Program-made: the position numbers and the translations under genes | The notes under the pieces: model-generated | What the model was told of the DNA's origin: nothing | Seen by the model: the letters and a program-made list of their open reading frames with translations, nothing else | Database searches by the model: none | NCBI RefSeq assembly: GCF_019925205.1 | Contig: NC_083560.1 | Span: 122,237,062-122,301,061 of the forward strand | DNA length: 64,000 nucleotides | Reading direction: 5' to 3' | DNA from: Metopolophium dirhodum | Lineage: Eukaryota > Arthropoda > Insecta > Hemiptera > Aphididae | Part shown: piece after piece, positions 11,847 to 23,507 of the stretch | Layout: every line of letters begins with the position of its first letter | Position numbering within the stretch: position 1 is the first letter of the stretch

Positions 11847-11968
11847 CGATATAATATTTACCGCCCGAATGTACCAAATCTTTCGAGTTTAGGCCTTTAT
11901 CAGCTGTGAGCCAAGACCAGACATCATAGTATCCAAAATATAACGTGAATAAGAAGTAAATAAAAGAA
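11847..11968 (-). CDS. Internal exon of the unrecognised minus-strand protein
   Basis: On the minus strand a good acceptor (TTTTACCTGTGCAG) leads in, and a consensus-like donor (ATCG then GTATGT) leads out. The exon holds one base, 40 codons and one base. The frame opens with the aromatic stretch SFIYFLFTLYFGYYDVW, which could be a membrane segment or late signal region. It continues with ADKGLNSKDLVHSGGKYYI. The trailing G joins AT of the next exon to give Asp, keeping the frame open through all three exons. Ignoring the donor, the frame would run on to a stop at about 11752. The upstream exon must end with two bases of a codon. I could not find it; the CpG-dense patch near 15.5 kb is the nearest promoter-like region on that side. 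Confidence 0.5.
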
Positions 11969-12368
11969 CTGCACAGGTAAAACACATGCAGAATGCAGAA
12001 AATGTAACATTCATTTATATTTTATGCCAAAAAAATACTGTTCACAATAGTTTTTACAATTAAAATATACATTTTGTTTTTATTATTTAATTTTTAATTT
12101 TTTAATTTTTATATTTCTTTAGAAATAAAAATCGTATTTCATTCAAAAATACACTTAATCTATATTATTTATAATATTTTTAACTTTAACTCCTAATGTA
12201 CAATCATGTAAGTCCTTCAATAATCTAACCTAGGGAGATTATTTTTTTATGACCATAAAGAAAATCAAGTAAAAAAAAAGTAAACATAGTAGTACATTTA
12301 AATCAGTAATGAAAACAAGTAATTAAAAATGTTTCAAATAAATACATGACGTATGTAAACAGTTTGGA
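11969..12368. other. AT-rich non-coding stretch
   Basis: No supported feature apart from the acceptor tract of the neighbouring exon at its left end. Confidence 0.4.
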
Positions 12369-12632
12369 TTGAATGCAGCCAATTTACTTAAATTAATTGA
12401 ACAAAAAAGACTCATATTGACAGACCACAGTATAAAAGCTAAAATCATTATTATCCAATCTCCTTTTTCAAAGCATACCCCAGACCCCTACCAAAAAATT
12501 ACCCATTACAAAAAAAAACCTCCTTCTATGGCCTCATTAGTTCAATGGAATATCAACGGTTTTTATAAACGTTCTGGTGGTATTAACCACGTTATCTACG
12601 ACCTCCAACTGGTAATATTTTTTTGCCAGTAA
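12369..12632 (+). pseudogene. Broken fragment of a Jockey-like LINE ORF2 endonuclease
   Basis: The frame contains MASLVQWNINGFYKR followed by INHVIYDLQ. This is the typical start of the apurinic-type endonuclease domain in Jockey-clade non-LTR retrotransposons, where a QWN-NGF motif is followed about 20-25 residues later by a CLQET-like metal-binding motif. Here the second motif is degraded: the frame reads VIFFCQ and then stops where a glutamate codon would be expected, and another stop follows at once. The 50 or so codons before the endonuclease start could be the linker or end of ORF1. Nothing downstream resembles reverse transcriptase, so this is a short dead remnant. The endonuclease assignment is from motif recognition only. 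Confidence 0.6.
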
Positions 12633-12779
12633 ACCAACCGGTAAACGAATCACAGGAGACTACTCAACAAATATTTTAAATGTAAATTAAAAAATTCTTC
12701 ATCCAATGAGTATTTTAAAATTGTAAATTGTTTGTACATCTTAAAATACTCATCGCTGGCTTTAAAATTAAAATATAAT

Positions 12780-12960
12780 AAAAAGCATATGAAGTCGCCT
12801 AGATAATAATCTTACCTTTAAATTTTATAAGAGGTAAATTCACTCTCATTTTTAAACAAACCGAGCTACACGTGTTCTACTGAGCGTACAATTTGCTATG
12901 TTACGCACTTGTAAGACGGAGACAACATATGCGGGTGAGGCGTTCTCTTAAGCACCATAG
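12780..12960. mobile_element. Half copy of the fold-back element family found at 27.4 kb
   Basis: The order GCTTTAAAATTAAAATA, GAGGTAAATTCACTCT, GGAGACAACATATGCGGGTGAGGCGTTCTCTTA matches the right arm of the element at 27410-27823 (GCTTTAAAATTAAAATA, GGTAAATTCACTCT, AGAGATAACAAATGCATGGGTAGCGTCTTCTT). Only one arm is convincing; the left side from about 12660 may be a diverged remainder. Confidence 0.55.
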
Positions 12961-14012
12961 TATACTGGCATTCTATATTGGTAAGTATGTAAAATAATAT
13001 GTTACTTTATTGTTGGATTTTACGGTGAGTCTTATTATGTAACATTCAGCCGATGGTATAGGTATTTTCACCTTAAAAGACCTTTAAACTTTAAAATTAC
13101 CATATCCATGTAAATATTTGGTTAAAATAAATTTGTACCTCTATGCAATTATTGTGTTGAAACAGTTTTTCGAAGAATGTCGTACCCACTTAAATACGAC
13201 TGTGAAAATAATAAAATAACAAATTTCAAGTTAATTTGTCCTATAACACAGTTGGCACGTTTTGTTGGTTTCTCGGACTTGGGCAGTTGCCCGTTATACA
13301 CACACCCATACACGTCATGTGTGCACAAATGTATTATTTTACTATATTATTATTGTGTCGTTAACAATGGTGGATAATGGTTATACATATTACATATAAA
13401 ATGTTCTACGAATGGAAGAAATTCAATTAACAATATCGTCCCAATACATTGAGGGATTTTACTTCCCACATCCCATGTTACACACCCAATCGACGATATT
13501 ACTATATATTGCCAATCGCCAATATACAAACATATTCATCGAAGATCGAAGAATACTCTAAATGAATTGATTCGCGTGTGTAACATGCCAGGCAGGGAAA
13601 CTAGAAATCTAAAACAGGAGGGGCCAAATTTTTTTTCAGAAAAAATACAAACATATAATTTTAGAACATAGTTTAGATAAAACATTATAGATACGAGATT
13701 TTATGATAATATTAACGATTTTATTTATATTTTAAATGTATGAATTTTAAGATGTGTAAACTAGGTATTTATTATATAAATAAATACATAACATATAACG
13801 TTTCCTAAAGCCTCTTAGCTTTCCTCCCCAAGATCCTCGTCGGTGTATCACAAACGTCGTTTTAAATCACTCGTAGTTAGTGATGTAGCCTTGTAGGTAC
13901 TTCAATTTCGATACAGTTAAATCGTTAATATATAATATTCAATCATGTCTACATATTTTTTTAATTTTTTTTTTAAAAAACCTCCTGTGAGATAGAGTGA
14001 CAGAGACAGAGT
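12961..14012. other. Non-coding stretch
   Basis: No supported gene. The 66-codon plus frame at 13177-13377 has no splice or homology support. Confidence 0.35.
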
Positions 14013-14040
14013 AAGAGAGAGAGAGAGAGAGAGAGAGAGA
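14013..14040. repeat. (GA)n microsatellite
   Basis: Fourteen uninterrupted GA dinucleotides, preceded by imperfect GAGA-rich sequence from about 13988. Confidence 0.95.
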
Positions 14041-15479
14041 TTCATCAATAATTTCCCTCCCCCACTGAGTCGAACACGGACATGATACAACAACAATATA
14101 CGAAACCTACGCCCGCGAATTAAACGAACTCGCATGCGTTCCGATTGTAAATCAAAAACACCTACATTGGCTATTGGAAATGTACAAAAAGCCACGGAGA
14201 GATCAATATACCGACTTATGGGTGTGACCGTTGAGCTATTTCGTTTAGTTAATAGTCCTACGATTTAATATAACTTTAACTGTATACCTGCGGTACATTT
14301 GGCGTGTGTTTGTTCGTATATGGAGAATGGACTTTACAATATAATATTATGTCTAATGTATTAATAGTTAAGTATTTATTATATACTTAAATCGATATGG
14401 ATAACATTTCACTTTGTTTTATAAACGCGCGCATACTGAAATCTCGAAAAACCATTAACGACCACACCTGAGTATTGTTCGACCTCTTAAAAATAAATCT
14501 TTTTGTAACTACCGGTGTTGCATTATTATTATTATTATTGTTTTAATATTAAAGTGTATTTGAAAATCAGCTTTCCTGGGCCAAAACGACGATTCGAGCT
14601 TACATAATATAATATATTATTATTATTGTAGACTAATTATTATTGAAATATATATGTAGGTTTGTGTCATGTCATAGATACCTTCTCACGTAGGTGTTAA
14701 CTGTTTTTTTATAAATACTAATATTTGAGTTGAGCCATTAATGGTTTTTAACACATATTTTTTTTAAATGCAACTCTGTTTGAAACGGTAAAACTAATAA
14801 GTTCAATAGTTCAGTTTTGATCATAGGTGACAACGTTTATAAAATATGTAAAATAATTATAAAATGAAGTGGACCTTCATCGCGTAAAATGACACCATTC
14901 ATAAGAATCATAGTTATATTGTGTTTATCGATTGAAAGATGAAACGGAGGAATGCTATTTGAGTTCAAGTTTAACAGAAATACAAAAAATGAAAACTCTG
15001 AGCAGACTCAAATATTTTCAGTAAAATAATGTTTTGTTTTGAAATAGTGATTATATTTCACGTCAGAAATTTCGACGAAGCAATATAAAAGCTTTAAAAA
15101 AATATGTCCGATTTGAATGCGATATAATTTTACATATAATATTTCAACGATCTAATTTTTTTTCAAAAGCCAAAGCAGTCTCGCCAGTCGCAACGACGGT
15201 CGACGATATTATTTTCCAGTTCTATTCCCGGCGATAATTAATAAATATTATTATTATTCGTCGAGCAGTGCGCCGCATACCTATATGAATGCGCACAATA
15301 CACGCATTATGCCATTATGCATTTAATTATGCACGTGGAGCTATATTATTTTATACGTTTGTCCGTTTTAAATACCACTATGGCCAACTATATTACTGTT
15401 ATCACTGAAGAGGTTTTTTTTTTTTAACGAGCGGGGAAAGTCGTCAAAGTTTTCTTATAAATCGAAATAAAAAAAATAT
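14041..15479. other. Non-coding stretch leading into a CpG-dense patch
   Basis: No supported gene. CpG density rises from about 15170 (GTCGCAACGACGGTCGACGA), suggesting the outer shoulder of the promoter-like island to the right. Confidence 0.35.
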
Positions 15480-15720
15480 AGACTAGCCGGTCGTCCGCGG
15501 TGAACGCACCGAGGCGAATTTCCGTTTTCCGTCGCGTTTTAGCACTTAGAAACGTGCGAAATAAATCGACAGTGTTTCCGGACAACGGTTCGGCGTGTTA
15601 TTACAACGCGTAGCTGTTGTACGCGCACCCCCTCGAAAACGAAAACGGGACGTCGTTAAGCCGGCTTAAAAACTACGTATAATAGTAATAATATACCAAC
15701 CCGTCTTCGAAACACGTCCG
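15480..15720. promoter_or_regulatory. CpG-dense promoter-like island
   Basis: By hand count the 180 bases from 15481 to 15660 hold about 27 CpG dinucleotides and are close to half G+C, in surroundings of about 70% A+T with few CpG. In insects with sparse methylation such patches commonly mark promoters and first exons. Its position, about 3.5 kb to the right of the exon at 11847-11968, would suit the start of the minus-strand gene. The strand of transcription cannot be decided from sequence. A 140-codon plus frame starts at 15733 but is rich in TA-repeat and homopolymer translation and is not accepted. Confidence 0.45.
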
Positions 15721-15799
15721 AGGTGTACATAAATGATCAAAATATATATTATTATGCACGACAATATTGTATACTTTTATAGATATTACAAATGCGCAC

Positions 15800-15830
15800 A
15801 TATATATATATATATATATATTATATTATT
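15800..15830. repeat. (TA)n microsatellite
   Basis: Uninterrupted AT/TA dinucleotides followed by TATTATATT, just to the right of the CpG-dense patch. Confidence 0.9.
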
Positions 15831-17732
15831 TGACAAGAGGGTGGTAATATACGCTCCACCATCGCCCGACGTTGGCGTGTCTGCTGCAGCAGGGTTAGGC
15901 GTTGGGTTCACAATGTATATTTTTACGCTCAACGAGAGTGTAATATATTATTGCGTTTTGTTTTTTTTTTTCGGTCGTCGTCGTTACAAATGTTTTCCAT
16001 CTGCCAAGACGAAACATTTTGATCGGTTTGGACCTATAAAAAAAAAAAAAAACGATCGGTTCCTGATCGAAAACAAAACGCCCACGAAGTCGACGGCTGC
16101 GGGCAATAATATAATATTAACAGGTTGTTTATACACCCGTATCACACGTATTTGAAACCATATTAATATCTTTAACTATAATAATATTATTGGCGTCGCA
16201 TATTTTGTCGTCTTTGCATGTCCACGTCGTCAAGTCGTCGGCGATAGCACGTACGTGAATTCGGCACCCCGCGATGCTGAGTTTCTTTCTTACCATTGTA
16301 AATTGTGTTGCAAATTATGTTATGCAAAAAAATTGGCAAAATTATATTTGCGTACCTACCTAGTGGTCAAAAAAAATAAATCGGACAAGGTCGGAGTGCC
16401 AAATATTTACGAATATCACGACAGCTGCACGGTAGCAGATTCGAGCGCCTATATAGGAAAAAATAATAATATTGCTAAAGAATGTTGTAATGAAAAAAAA
16501 ATATAAAAATCATAATTATGTATAATATTATAGAGAATGGTCTTCAATTGACATTGTTAATACTTGTTGTTTTTTTTTTAAAAAAGAAGTGAACTTTATC
16601 TATGTTTAGTCAGGAGATTTTTTTTTTTTAATCAGTGTGCTGTTGACACAATACATATTACATGTCATATTGTATACCCGAGTTTTATTTGCGATCAAAA
16701 ACGTGTTGATATTATTTTATTTTCAAATATGAATTCTTTACATTCAAAAAAAAAAACACTGAAAAATATGATTTTCTTTTTCAATGAGTATACAAATATC
16801 GATTTACGAGTCACCTGTGCCGGGGCACGTGTTTCGGAACAAATTTTGGGATTACGCAACATTCAAGAGTAGAACTGACATGGTATTGCTGGTAGGTTTC
16901 GTACAATTTGTCATTTTTGTACTGGTACTAATAAACTAAAAGAAAAATTATTCATGCTGAAGATATCGACGTGGATTCGTGTTAAAAGCGAATACGTTCG
17001 TTATACATTTAAGAAGACAATTGACCCCACTGAACAAGTTCGTGTGGGATCCTTGGATTTCAAAATGTACACTTAAATATGTAATTTTATGTTAAGTCTA
17101 GTAAAATTACTAGGAAAATACCTCAAAATATTGTACAATTAAATAATATAAAATATAATAACATATACCTACTAAGGTTACAAAAATATATTCGTAATAT
17201 GTATATTGTATAATATAATATATAACTAAGGTCTAAGGCTGATATTTTTTTTGATTATACACGGGTGTCGAGTGGGTGTAATAGATGTGTTAAATATTTC
17301 AATCCATCACTCAACATTGTATTAGAAAAATTATTTTAGGTGGAGACTGTCTGTAAGCCCATATCTAGTACGAAGTACTTACCTACATTTCATGATATTA
17401 TTTTTGATATTGTAATTAAACCAATATATTTTGCAAATAGGTAACTAGTTTAAGTATTATGTCCAATAATTTAACTCTTGCCGAAAAAATTGCATTAATT
17501 ATTATAATAATATTTATATAGTAGTTTATTATTATTAATATCTTTAGAGTCTACTATACCACCTTAATGAAGTACAGTGTTAAAAGGTTCATGGTATAAA
17601 TAAATAACAGCTTAAAATTAATCTAAATATTTTTTAAATGTTATTGTGTATATAATTGTAAAATTTATAATATTATACTTAAAAGTTTTAAGTTCTCATG
17701 AATAATGTTTTTAAATAATTACAACAAAAAAA
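15831..17732. other. Non-coding stretch
   Basis: No supported gene. CpG enrichment continues weakly to about 16280. The 83-codon plus frame at 16255-16506 has no splice sites or recognisable motif. Confidence 0.35.
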
Positions 17733-19080
17733 GGTAGGTAAGTGGAAGTCGCTCTGTTGTACAGTAGGTTATAAGTGGATCACTGCAATGGATGGTGTTA
17801 AATTTGAATTCAATGATATAATATCATTGTATAAGAAAAACGATTCTGAGCGAAAATGGTCAGTCAGCCTATAAAAATGCTTATAAAAAAAGATTGTGTC
17901 TATGTATTTTTAATATTTTTCAACTGCTATTGTAACAATATATCAGGAGACTTGCATTTATTTTTCACGCTTTTCTACCCAACAAATAAAATTTTATTGA
18001 TATTTAAAGAAAAAAAACTAAAAAAATTGAAAACTGAAAATGTCCGTAAACAGCTCGAAATAAGTCAAAATATTTGGAAAATGGTATAATGTATAGCAAA
18101 TAATTGTATAAACATTCAGACAAAATTTCATGTACCTATAGTCATTTTTTTTTTAGAGTTACACCCAAAACCAAAATCGATTTTCTCGAAAACAGATTTT
18201 GCGTAAAAATTCCCGTTTTTTCTTAATTTTTCTTTTGTTTTTCATGTCGCTTTTGAAAACTCCTGGGAAATTTTTACTTTTCACCCCCCAAAGTACCAAC
18301 TAGATTCACTTTCCTATCAAAAAACTGTCCTAAAAGGTGATGACAGACACAAAAAAAATAAATAAATAAATAAATAAAAAAACACACATTATTGTAAAAT
18401 CAATACATCGCTCAGAAACTAAAACTAAAATCGTTATTCTTCGTTTATAAATATAATATAATTTCGTCCAAATGTCTATATTTTTAGAATATTTGGTTTC
18501 AGCATGAATTACTAAACTAATAATAGAAGTAAAAGTCTTATATGTACATATTTGGCATTTTATAAATTTTAAACTACAAAATATTTTTTAAATGTTCGTG
18601 ATTTCGACGAATTAACTTGTAAAAATTCTTCCTTTAACTGTATCTTTATTATTTTGAAATGACAACAATAAAAATTTAAAAGCAATCTGTATTATATTTT
18701 CTAGAATTTTTACAAAATAAACATTTTTTTATCGAAATTAGTAAGAAAAAATATCTTAAATGTCAAATGTTGTAGCTCAATAAGAACAATATATATTGAA
18801 AATATTATGATATACGTTATATTTATATATATAAAAATGGTAATATAAACATTTGGTAAAAATTATTTGTATATAAAAAACTACTTTGAATTTAACCACA
18901 CTCCACCTCCCAAACACCAACTATAGATTATTTTTTTCCCCTGAAAAGATGCTGAAGTTGACAATCAAAGAATTTTTTTCTATTATAAAAATTGTTTGCA
19001 CTTTGTAGACACACAAAAAAACACACATCATTTTGAAATCTTTATATTCATTGCTCCGCTCAGAATCTGAAATAAGGGAA
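17733..19080 (+). mobile_element. GTAAGTGG-family dispersed repeat, longest copy
   Basis: It starts with GTAAGTGGAAGTCGCTCT followed by GTTGTACAGTAGGTTATAAG and contains an AACGATTCTGAGCG segment. Long parts recur elsewhere: the first 130 bp at 38078-38200, and the GACTTGCATTTATTTTTCACGC to TTTTGAAAACTCCTGGGAA region at 55490-55865. Two similar tails (18350-18440 and 19007-19075), each with ACACACAAAAA and CGCTC-AGAA-CT, suggest an internal duplication or two fused copies. No protein is encoded by the 77-codon frame inside it as far as I can see. Probably a non-autonomous DNA element common in this genome. Confidence 0.65.
18357..18383. repeat. (AAAT)n microsatellite
   Basis: About six AAAT units inside the dispersed repeat, next to ACACACATT. 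Confidence 0.85.
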
Positions 19081-19379
19081 ATGGGAGACTTGAGTATAGA
19101 TAAAGGTTATCAGATAATGTGATTGTAGTTGAAAAAATTGTTCGACTATTGTCACCATCTAATGGCCAATGAGTGGTTTTAGTTGAAAAACGTTTTTTAT
19201 TTATAAAAAAAAAACTTCGTTCCTATTTTATTAGTCTTGTGTCGTTGAATTATGGTAAAAAGTAGTATTGAGACTTCGAACAGGCGCTGTAAGTTGTTGT
19301 AAGTGGGCGTGATTGTAGCCTGAGTGGTGGAATTCAGCAGAATCGGTTGGTTGTGCAGGATAATAATACCTAATTATTA

Positions 19380-20730
19380 GGCTTAGTACTAGAATTAATA
19401 CTCATCAGAATCAGTGGCATCTGGCAAAACGGGCGCGTATATTGATTAGTATCTACCGAACGAATGTATTAATAATATTGATAATGGTAAACTTGAATAT
19501 AGATACAACTAAATATATTATAACTTTTAATGAATTAAAATTAGACTATGTCAGAGGATAATTTTTATAGTTTAATGATGCGGTTTGTGAGTTAAAGTAT
19601 TTATTATAATACGTATATTAGAATAAAATTTTCGAAAAACCTATTTGGAAACGATTTAACGCTCGTGAAACCTTACCACGAAGTTCAAGTGATGGACATT
19701 ATAGGGTAGCAAACCAGGCGTAAAGTTTGAGAGTCAAGCGAACAAATATAAATATGGGAGATGAGTGTTATGGTGAGGAATAAAATTTTCAAAAATTGAT
19801 TGAAAATTAAATGTCTAGAAAGTACAACACACAAGATTATACTAAGTCGTCTTTTACCTTTTGGTACAATATAATATATACTTGTTAGAGCTAGACAGTT
19901 AGTTTTAATTTTAGAATTAATTTTAAAAGTTGCTTTTTTAAATTAGCATTTTTTTAGTGTTAGGTTCAGTGTTTTTCATTCAATATTAATTTATGGGCAA
20001 AAATAAAAGTTCATCTCAGATAATTTTCAAAATACTAGGAACCCTTAAAATAATTTAACCCACCTATTATACAAAAAAAAACTGTGAATATTATTTTTTT
20101 ATACCACTTATAACACGGGGGAAATTATTAGTAGCCATCCCACTGACACAAAAATGTTTGGTATGATAGCTAAGCCCTTGCACTCACGTTTGACTTCAAA
20201 AATGGGTCTGGGTTTCCAAAATACATAGAATGGCTTTAGAGTACCACCTGTATCACATTTAGTGTTTGGATGTAAGTCCATGTGTTGAGTCTCAAATATT
20301 TTTTTTATAACTAAAAATGTTGCAAGCTTAAAAAAAATAAAACAAATCCACAAGTGTATGAGTTTTCTGGCAAACCAAATGTTTTAGGACTATAGACCAT
20401 AGAGGTAAAAATGATTATGTAGACAGTTATCATCAGATTCGCCTGATAAAATGATTTTTTTACAAAGCTTTGACTACATTTCAACCCCAACTTTCAAAGT
20501 TGTTTATCTCGGAAATGGATAAAACACAAACGAATGGATTTAATTTTCTTTCGAAATTCTAAAGTGGAGGCTAAGCATGTTCTCACCCCTCCTCTTTGAA
20601 AGTTGGATGACTTGGGAAGAGGTTGAGTTCAAACGACGGCATTGAAAGCACAAACCAGCACAAACGAAGCACAAAAAATGAAGCTAATTAGGTTTTGAAA
20701 TTCCATAGTCAGGGGGTGGTGGTGGGGTAG
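19380..20730. mobile_element. Second, left-truncated copy of the 10.1-kb element
   Basis: Homology starts abruptly at GGCTTAGTACT (compare about 10299) and lacks the left inverted repeat. To about 20250 it matches the first copy with roughly ten substitutions in about 870 bp. Beyond that point divergence is much greater. Near the right end this copy carries about 130 bp absent from the other, including AAGTGGAGGCTAAGC and CCTCCTCTTTGAAAG. It finishes in AGCACAAAC iterations and a G-rich run. The 81-codon minus frame at 20108-20353 lies within the repeat and has no recognised motif. Confidence 0.8.
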
Positions 20731-21556
20731 GGGAACATGGAGCTGTTTTTATGACATGTGATGCACTAAAAAGTGTGTGATACCTGATTAAAATTACAAA
20801 AATGAGGCCATGTCTATGTTGATGTATTTTGCTGCGGCGGTCATCCGTGAGACTATATAGGTACCTACATCATAAACATTATGAACTCGCGAAAACATTA
20901 CAATTTATTATAACAAGGTTTAAGCCCAACTCTTTTTTATTGTAAATAATTACCACCTACCTATACTTATGTCTTCTGTATACGTTTTTAAGACAATTAT
21001 TATTAATTAATAGTGCTATTAACAATTACATGTTTAGTATTATTTTACATCGAGTAATTATATTAAACGCGTGTACATAATATATAATTATCTAAGTAAT
21101 ATTAGTATTACTCAAGTGCCTATTCGGTATACTATGCGAACGACTACGATTATGTTGTATCATCGGTAGGTACTTCATAAAATCATAACGTTAAACGTTT
21201 TGTAAAATAGTATCCCAATATTATACTGGGTGTTACTTATTAGTTTTTACCCACGGACAAACAGGTTGAACCGGTAAGTATTGTCGTATCGATTGGGCAT
21301 GGTGGCGCATGAAAGAATTTCTTTAGTTTAATAATGGATAAGAATACGACAGTGTTTTGTTAAGTCATAATCATCTTTGTCTCCTTCATAATTTATTATT
21401 AGAAACATAAATAAATAACTTTTTGTATAAAAAACAAAATAGTTATATTAAAATTAAAATTAAAATAGTTATTACTCTTCAAGAACAACTTCTACATACT
21501 CACTTGTTGGTAGGTAAAATGAAAGGTTATGGGGTATGACGATATAAAATATAGGC
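20731..21556. other. AT-rich non-coding stretch
   Basis: No supported gene. A string that could be read as a tiny plus-strand exon ends in a donor-like CCG/GTAAGTATT near 21276, but no acceptor or partner is visible. Confidence 0.35.
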
Positions 21557-22292
21557 TGCATCCGAATTGGTTCCCATACCTGAAAACCGACATCCTAATT
21601 GGTTCCCGACAATCCAGGCAACACACATCCGAATAGGTTCCCGGTATTCTAGGTAGACAGTACACATCGGAATTGGTTTCTGATAAACACTTTCGAAAAA
21701 GTCGAAATACAATCTAATAATATTATTTAACATATTTCCCATCTTTATAAGTACGGCTATATAAAATGAACTAAATTGTCATTTAGATAAAAACTGTGAT
21801 ATAACCGATGTTATATTATTGATATGGACGGATATCGTCTCGTTACTTGTTAGTCGGTATCAACGGCATTCAGTAATTCACCGCAGCAATAGCCGCAGAG
21901 TATACGTGTAGTGATTGTATTTTCGTTTTTATAAATATTTTATTGTTATATTACATTTTATTTTATATTTTGAATTAAAAAAAATCATTATTTTTATTAT
22001 TATAATATTATTCATTATTCTACCATGACTATTCAAAAATTAAAAGATACTTGATTAAAATTAAAAGTAGCTTTATGACAAAAAGCATAATTTTTAACCA
22101 TACCTGCATAATATTAATATGTGGACGGTCCTAAGTCTGTATAAAATGGGAAGGAAAATTAAAAATGCTCTAACCCTGGAACTCGGAACCAACTCGGATA
22201 TACCCTTAGTAACAACCCGGGAACCAATTCGGATACACCTTTCGTAACAAACCGGGAACCAATTCGGACGTTTCGGAACCAATTCGGATGCA
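21557..22292. mobile_element. Fold-back element with iterated TCCGAATTGGTTCCC motif
   Basis: The ends are an 18-bp perfect inverted repeat, TGCATCCGAATTGGTTCC at 21557 and its complement ending at 22292. The left end carries four copies of the 15-bp motif, spaced about 33-40 bp (near 21561, 21594, 21628, 21667). The right end carries four in inverted orientation (near 22184, 22213, 22255, 22275). Later copies are degenerate. The interior is AT-rich without a coding frame. The iterated motif is probably a protein-binding array at the element ends. No clear target duplication was found. Confidence 0.8.
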
Positions 22293-22761
22293 TCGAAAAT
22301 ATATATTAAAGCCAATAATATAATATTACTAAAAATATATTCCATTACGTGGAACAGTCACGTGTTCATTAAATCGTTGGAGAAATATTATGATGATATA
22401 TGTATATAAATAGTTTTTAGATATTGTATAATGGCTTAAGAATAGGTAGGTAGAATAAAAAATAATACTGGACTGACGTCTTATATACTGTAGAAAAAAA
22501 ATATTTGCCCACACGAAAATGATGTATTTTACAGTGCATAAATTTGAAATACTTCGATTTCTAGTGGTGATCAGATTTCAAGAAACAGCCACGAAGAAAT
22601 TTACAGTTCACGTAACGAAAAATAAAATATAATCATGTTCCACTGATTGTATGCTCCGATCGCTTTTACTTTTCGCTAGTGTACCCCATTGTTTACTTTT
22701 GTGAAACGTTTAATATTGTAGATAATGGCATACATGTAGCATTGTACCTAAAAACTTAATA
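22293..22761. other. Non-coding spacer between two fold-back elements
   Basis: AT-rich; no supported gene or repeat. Confidence 0.4.
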
Positions 22762-23507
22762 TACAGGGTGATTCACCAAGTATGATCGCCCCCTTAATTT
22801 TTCAACAATGCAGTATTCAAAACGTGATTTTTGGAATTTTTAAATATACTTTCAAATTTTCAAATTTTCGAGATTTTTTTGTACTACTTAATATGAGTGT
22901 CATGTGAAGATACAAACTTATGTTTTTCAAATTAGAACACTTTTTTTACTGAAAACTATTTAGTGGATCATTTTTGACATAATATATATCAGAATTAAAA
23001 TTCGTACCTACGAGTAGTTTTTGAGTTTATGTAGGTAATCTAAAAATAATAGGCCCATGATTATGAATTTTTAAGATACAGGGGTGCTATATTTGACATT
23101 TTAGTGATTAATATTAATCTATCGACATTAATAATTTTTAATAATGACTTAAGTATTGTAAATACTTGATCCAATTTCCTATTTCCTATTTTATATTTTT
23201 GTCGAAATAATTTCAAGGACAATTATCCTTAGTACAAACATTTTAATAACTGAGAAACTACTCGTTCAAAGGTGAAAATTGGGAACAGAATTTTTAGGAA
23301 CATCAGTATTTCCAAATAATTATTCACTAAACAATTTATAGTAAAAACTAAAAAGGGGAACCCCCGTTATCTCTCTGAAAAACAGAAGTTTGTTTCACCA
23401 CAGGGCACAAACATGATGATCTTCGAGTATGTTTAAAAATTCCGAAAATCATAATTTGTATAAAAGAAAAAATAATGTGGTGAGCATGTTTGGCGAATCA
23501 CACTGTA
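22762..23507. mobile_element. TA-flanked fold-back MITE
   Basis: CAGGGTGATTCACCAAG (from 22764) is mirrored by TTGGCGAATCACACTG (ending at 23505), and TA lies immediately outside each end, as in Tc1/mariner-type insertions. Inverted similarity continues far inward. TGATTTTTGGAATTTTTAAA near 22830 pairs with the complement near 23440, and GAGTAGTTT near 23013 pairs with the complement of AAACTACTCG near 23260. Most of the 742 bp can therefore fold back on itself. No transposase frame is present. Class is inferred from TA target plus ends; a long-inverted-repeat MITE is the best description. Confidence 0.8.

Noticed and set aside
15733..16155. 140-codon plus-strand frame beside the CpG island
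   Set aside because: It is largely the translation of a (TA)n tract, T-runs and A-runs (IYIYIYII, FFFF, KKKKK), with no recognisable motif.
20108..20353. 81-codon minus-strand frame that looks protein-like (PRPIFEVKRECKG)
   Set aside because: It lies within the two-copy inverted-repeat element and shows no transposase motif. The first copy differs by indels in the upstream part of the frame, arguing against constraint.
21559..22292. Spaced repeats resembling a CRISPR array
   Set aside because: The repeats are 15 bp, degenerate and in mirror orientation at the ends of an inverted-repeat element in an insect-like genome.
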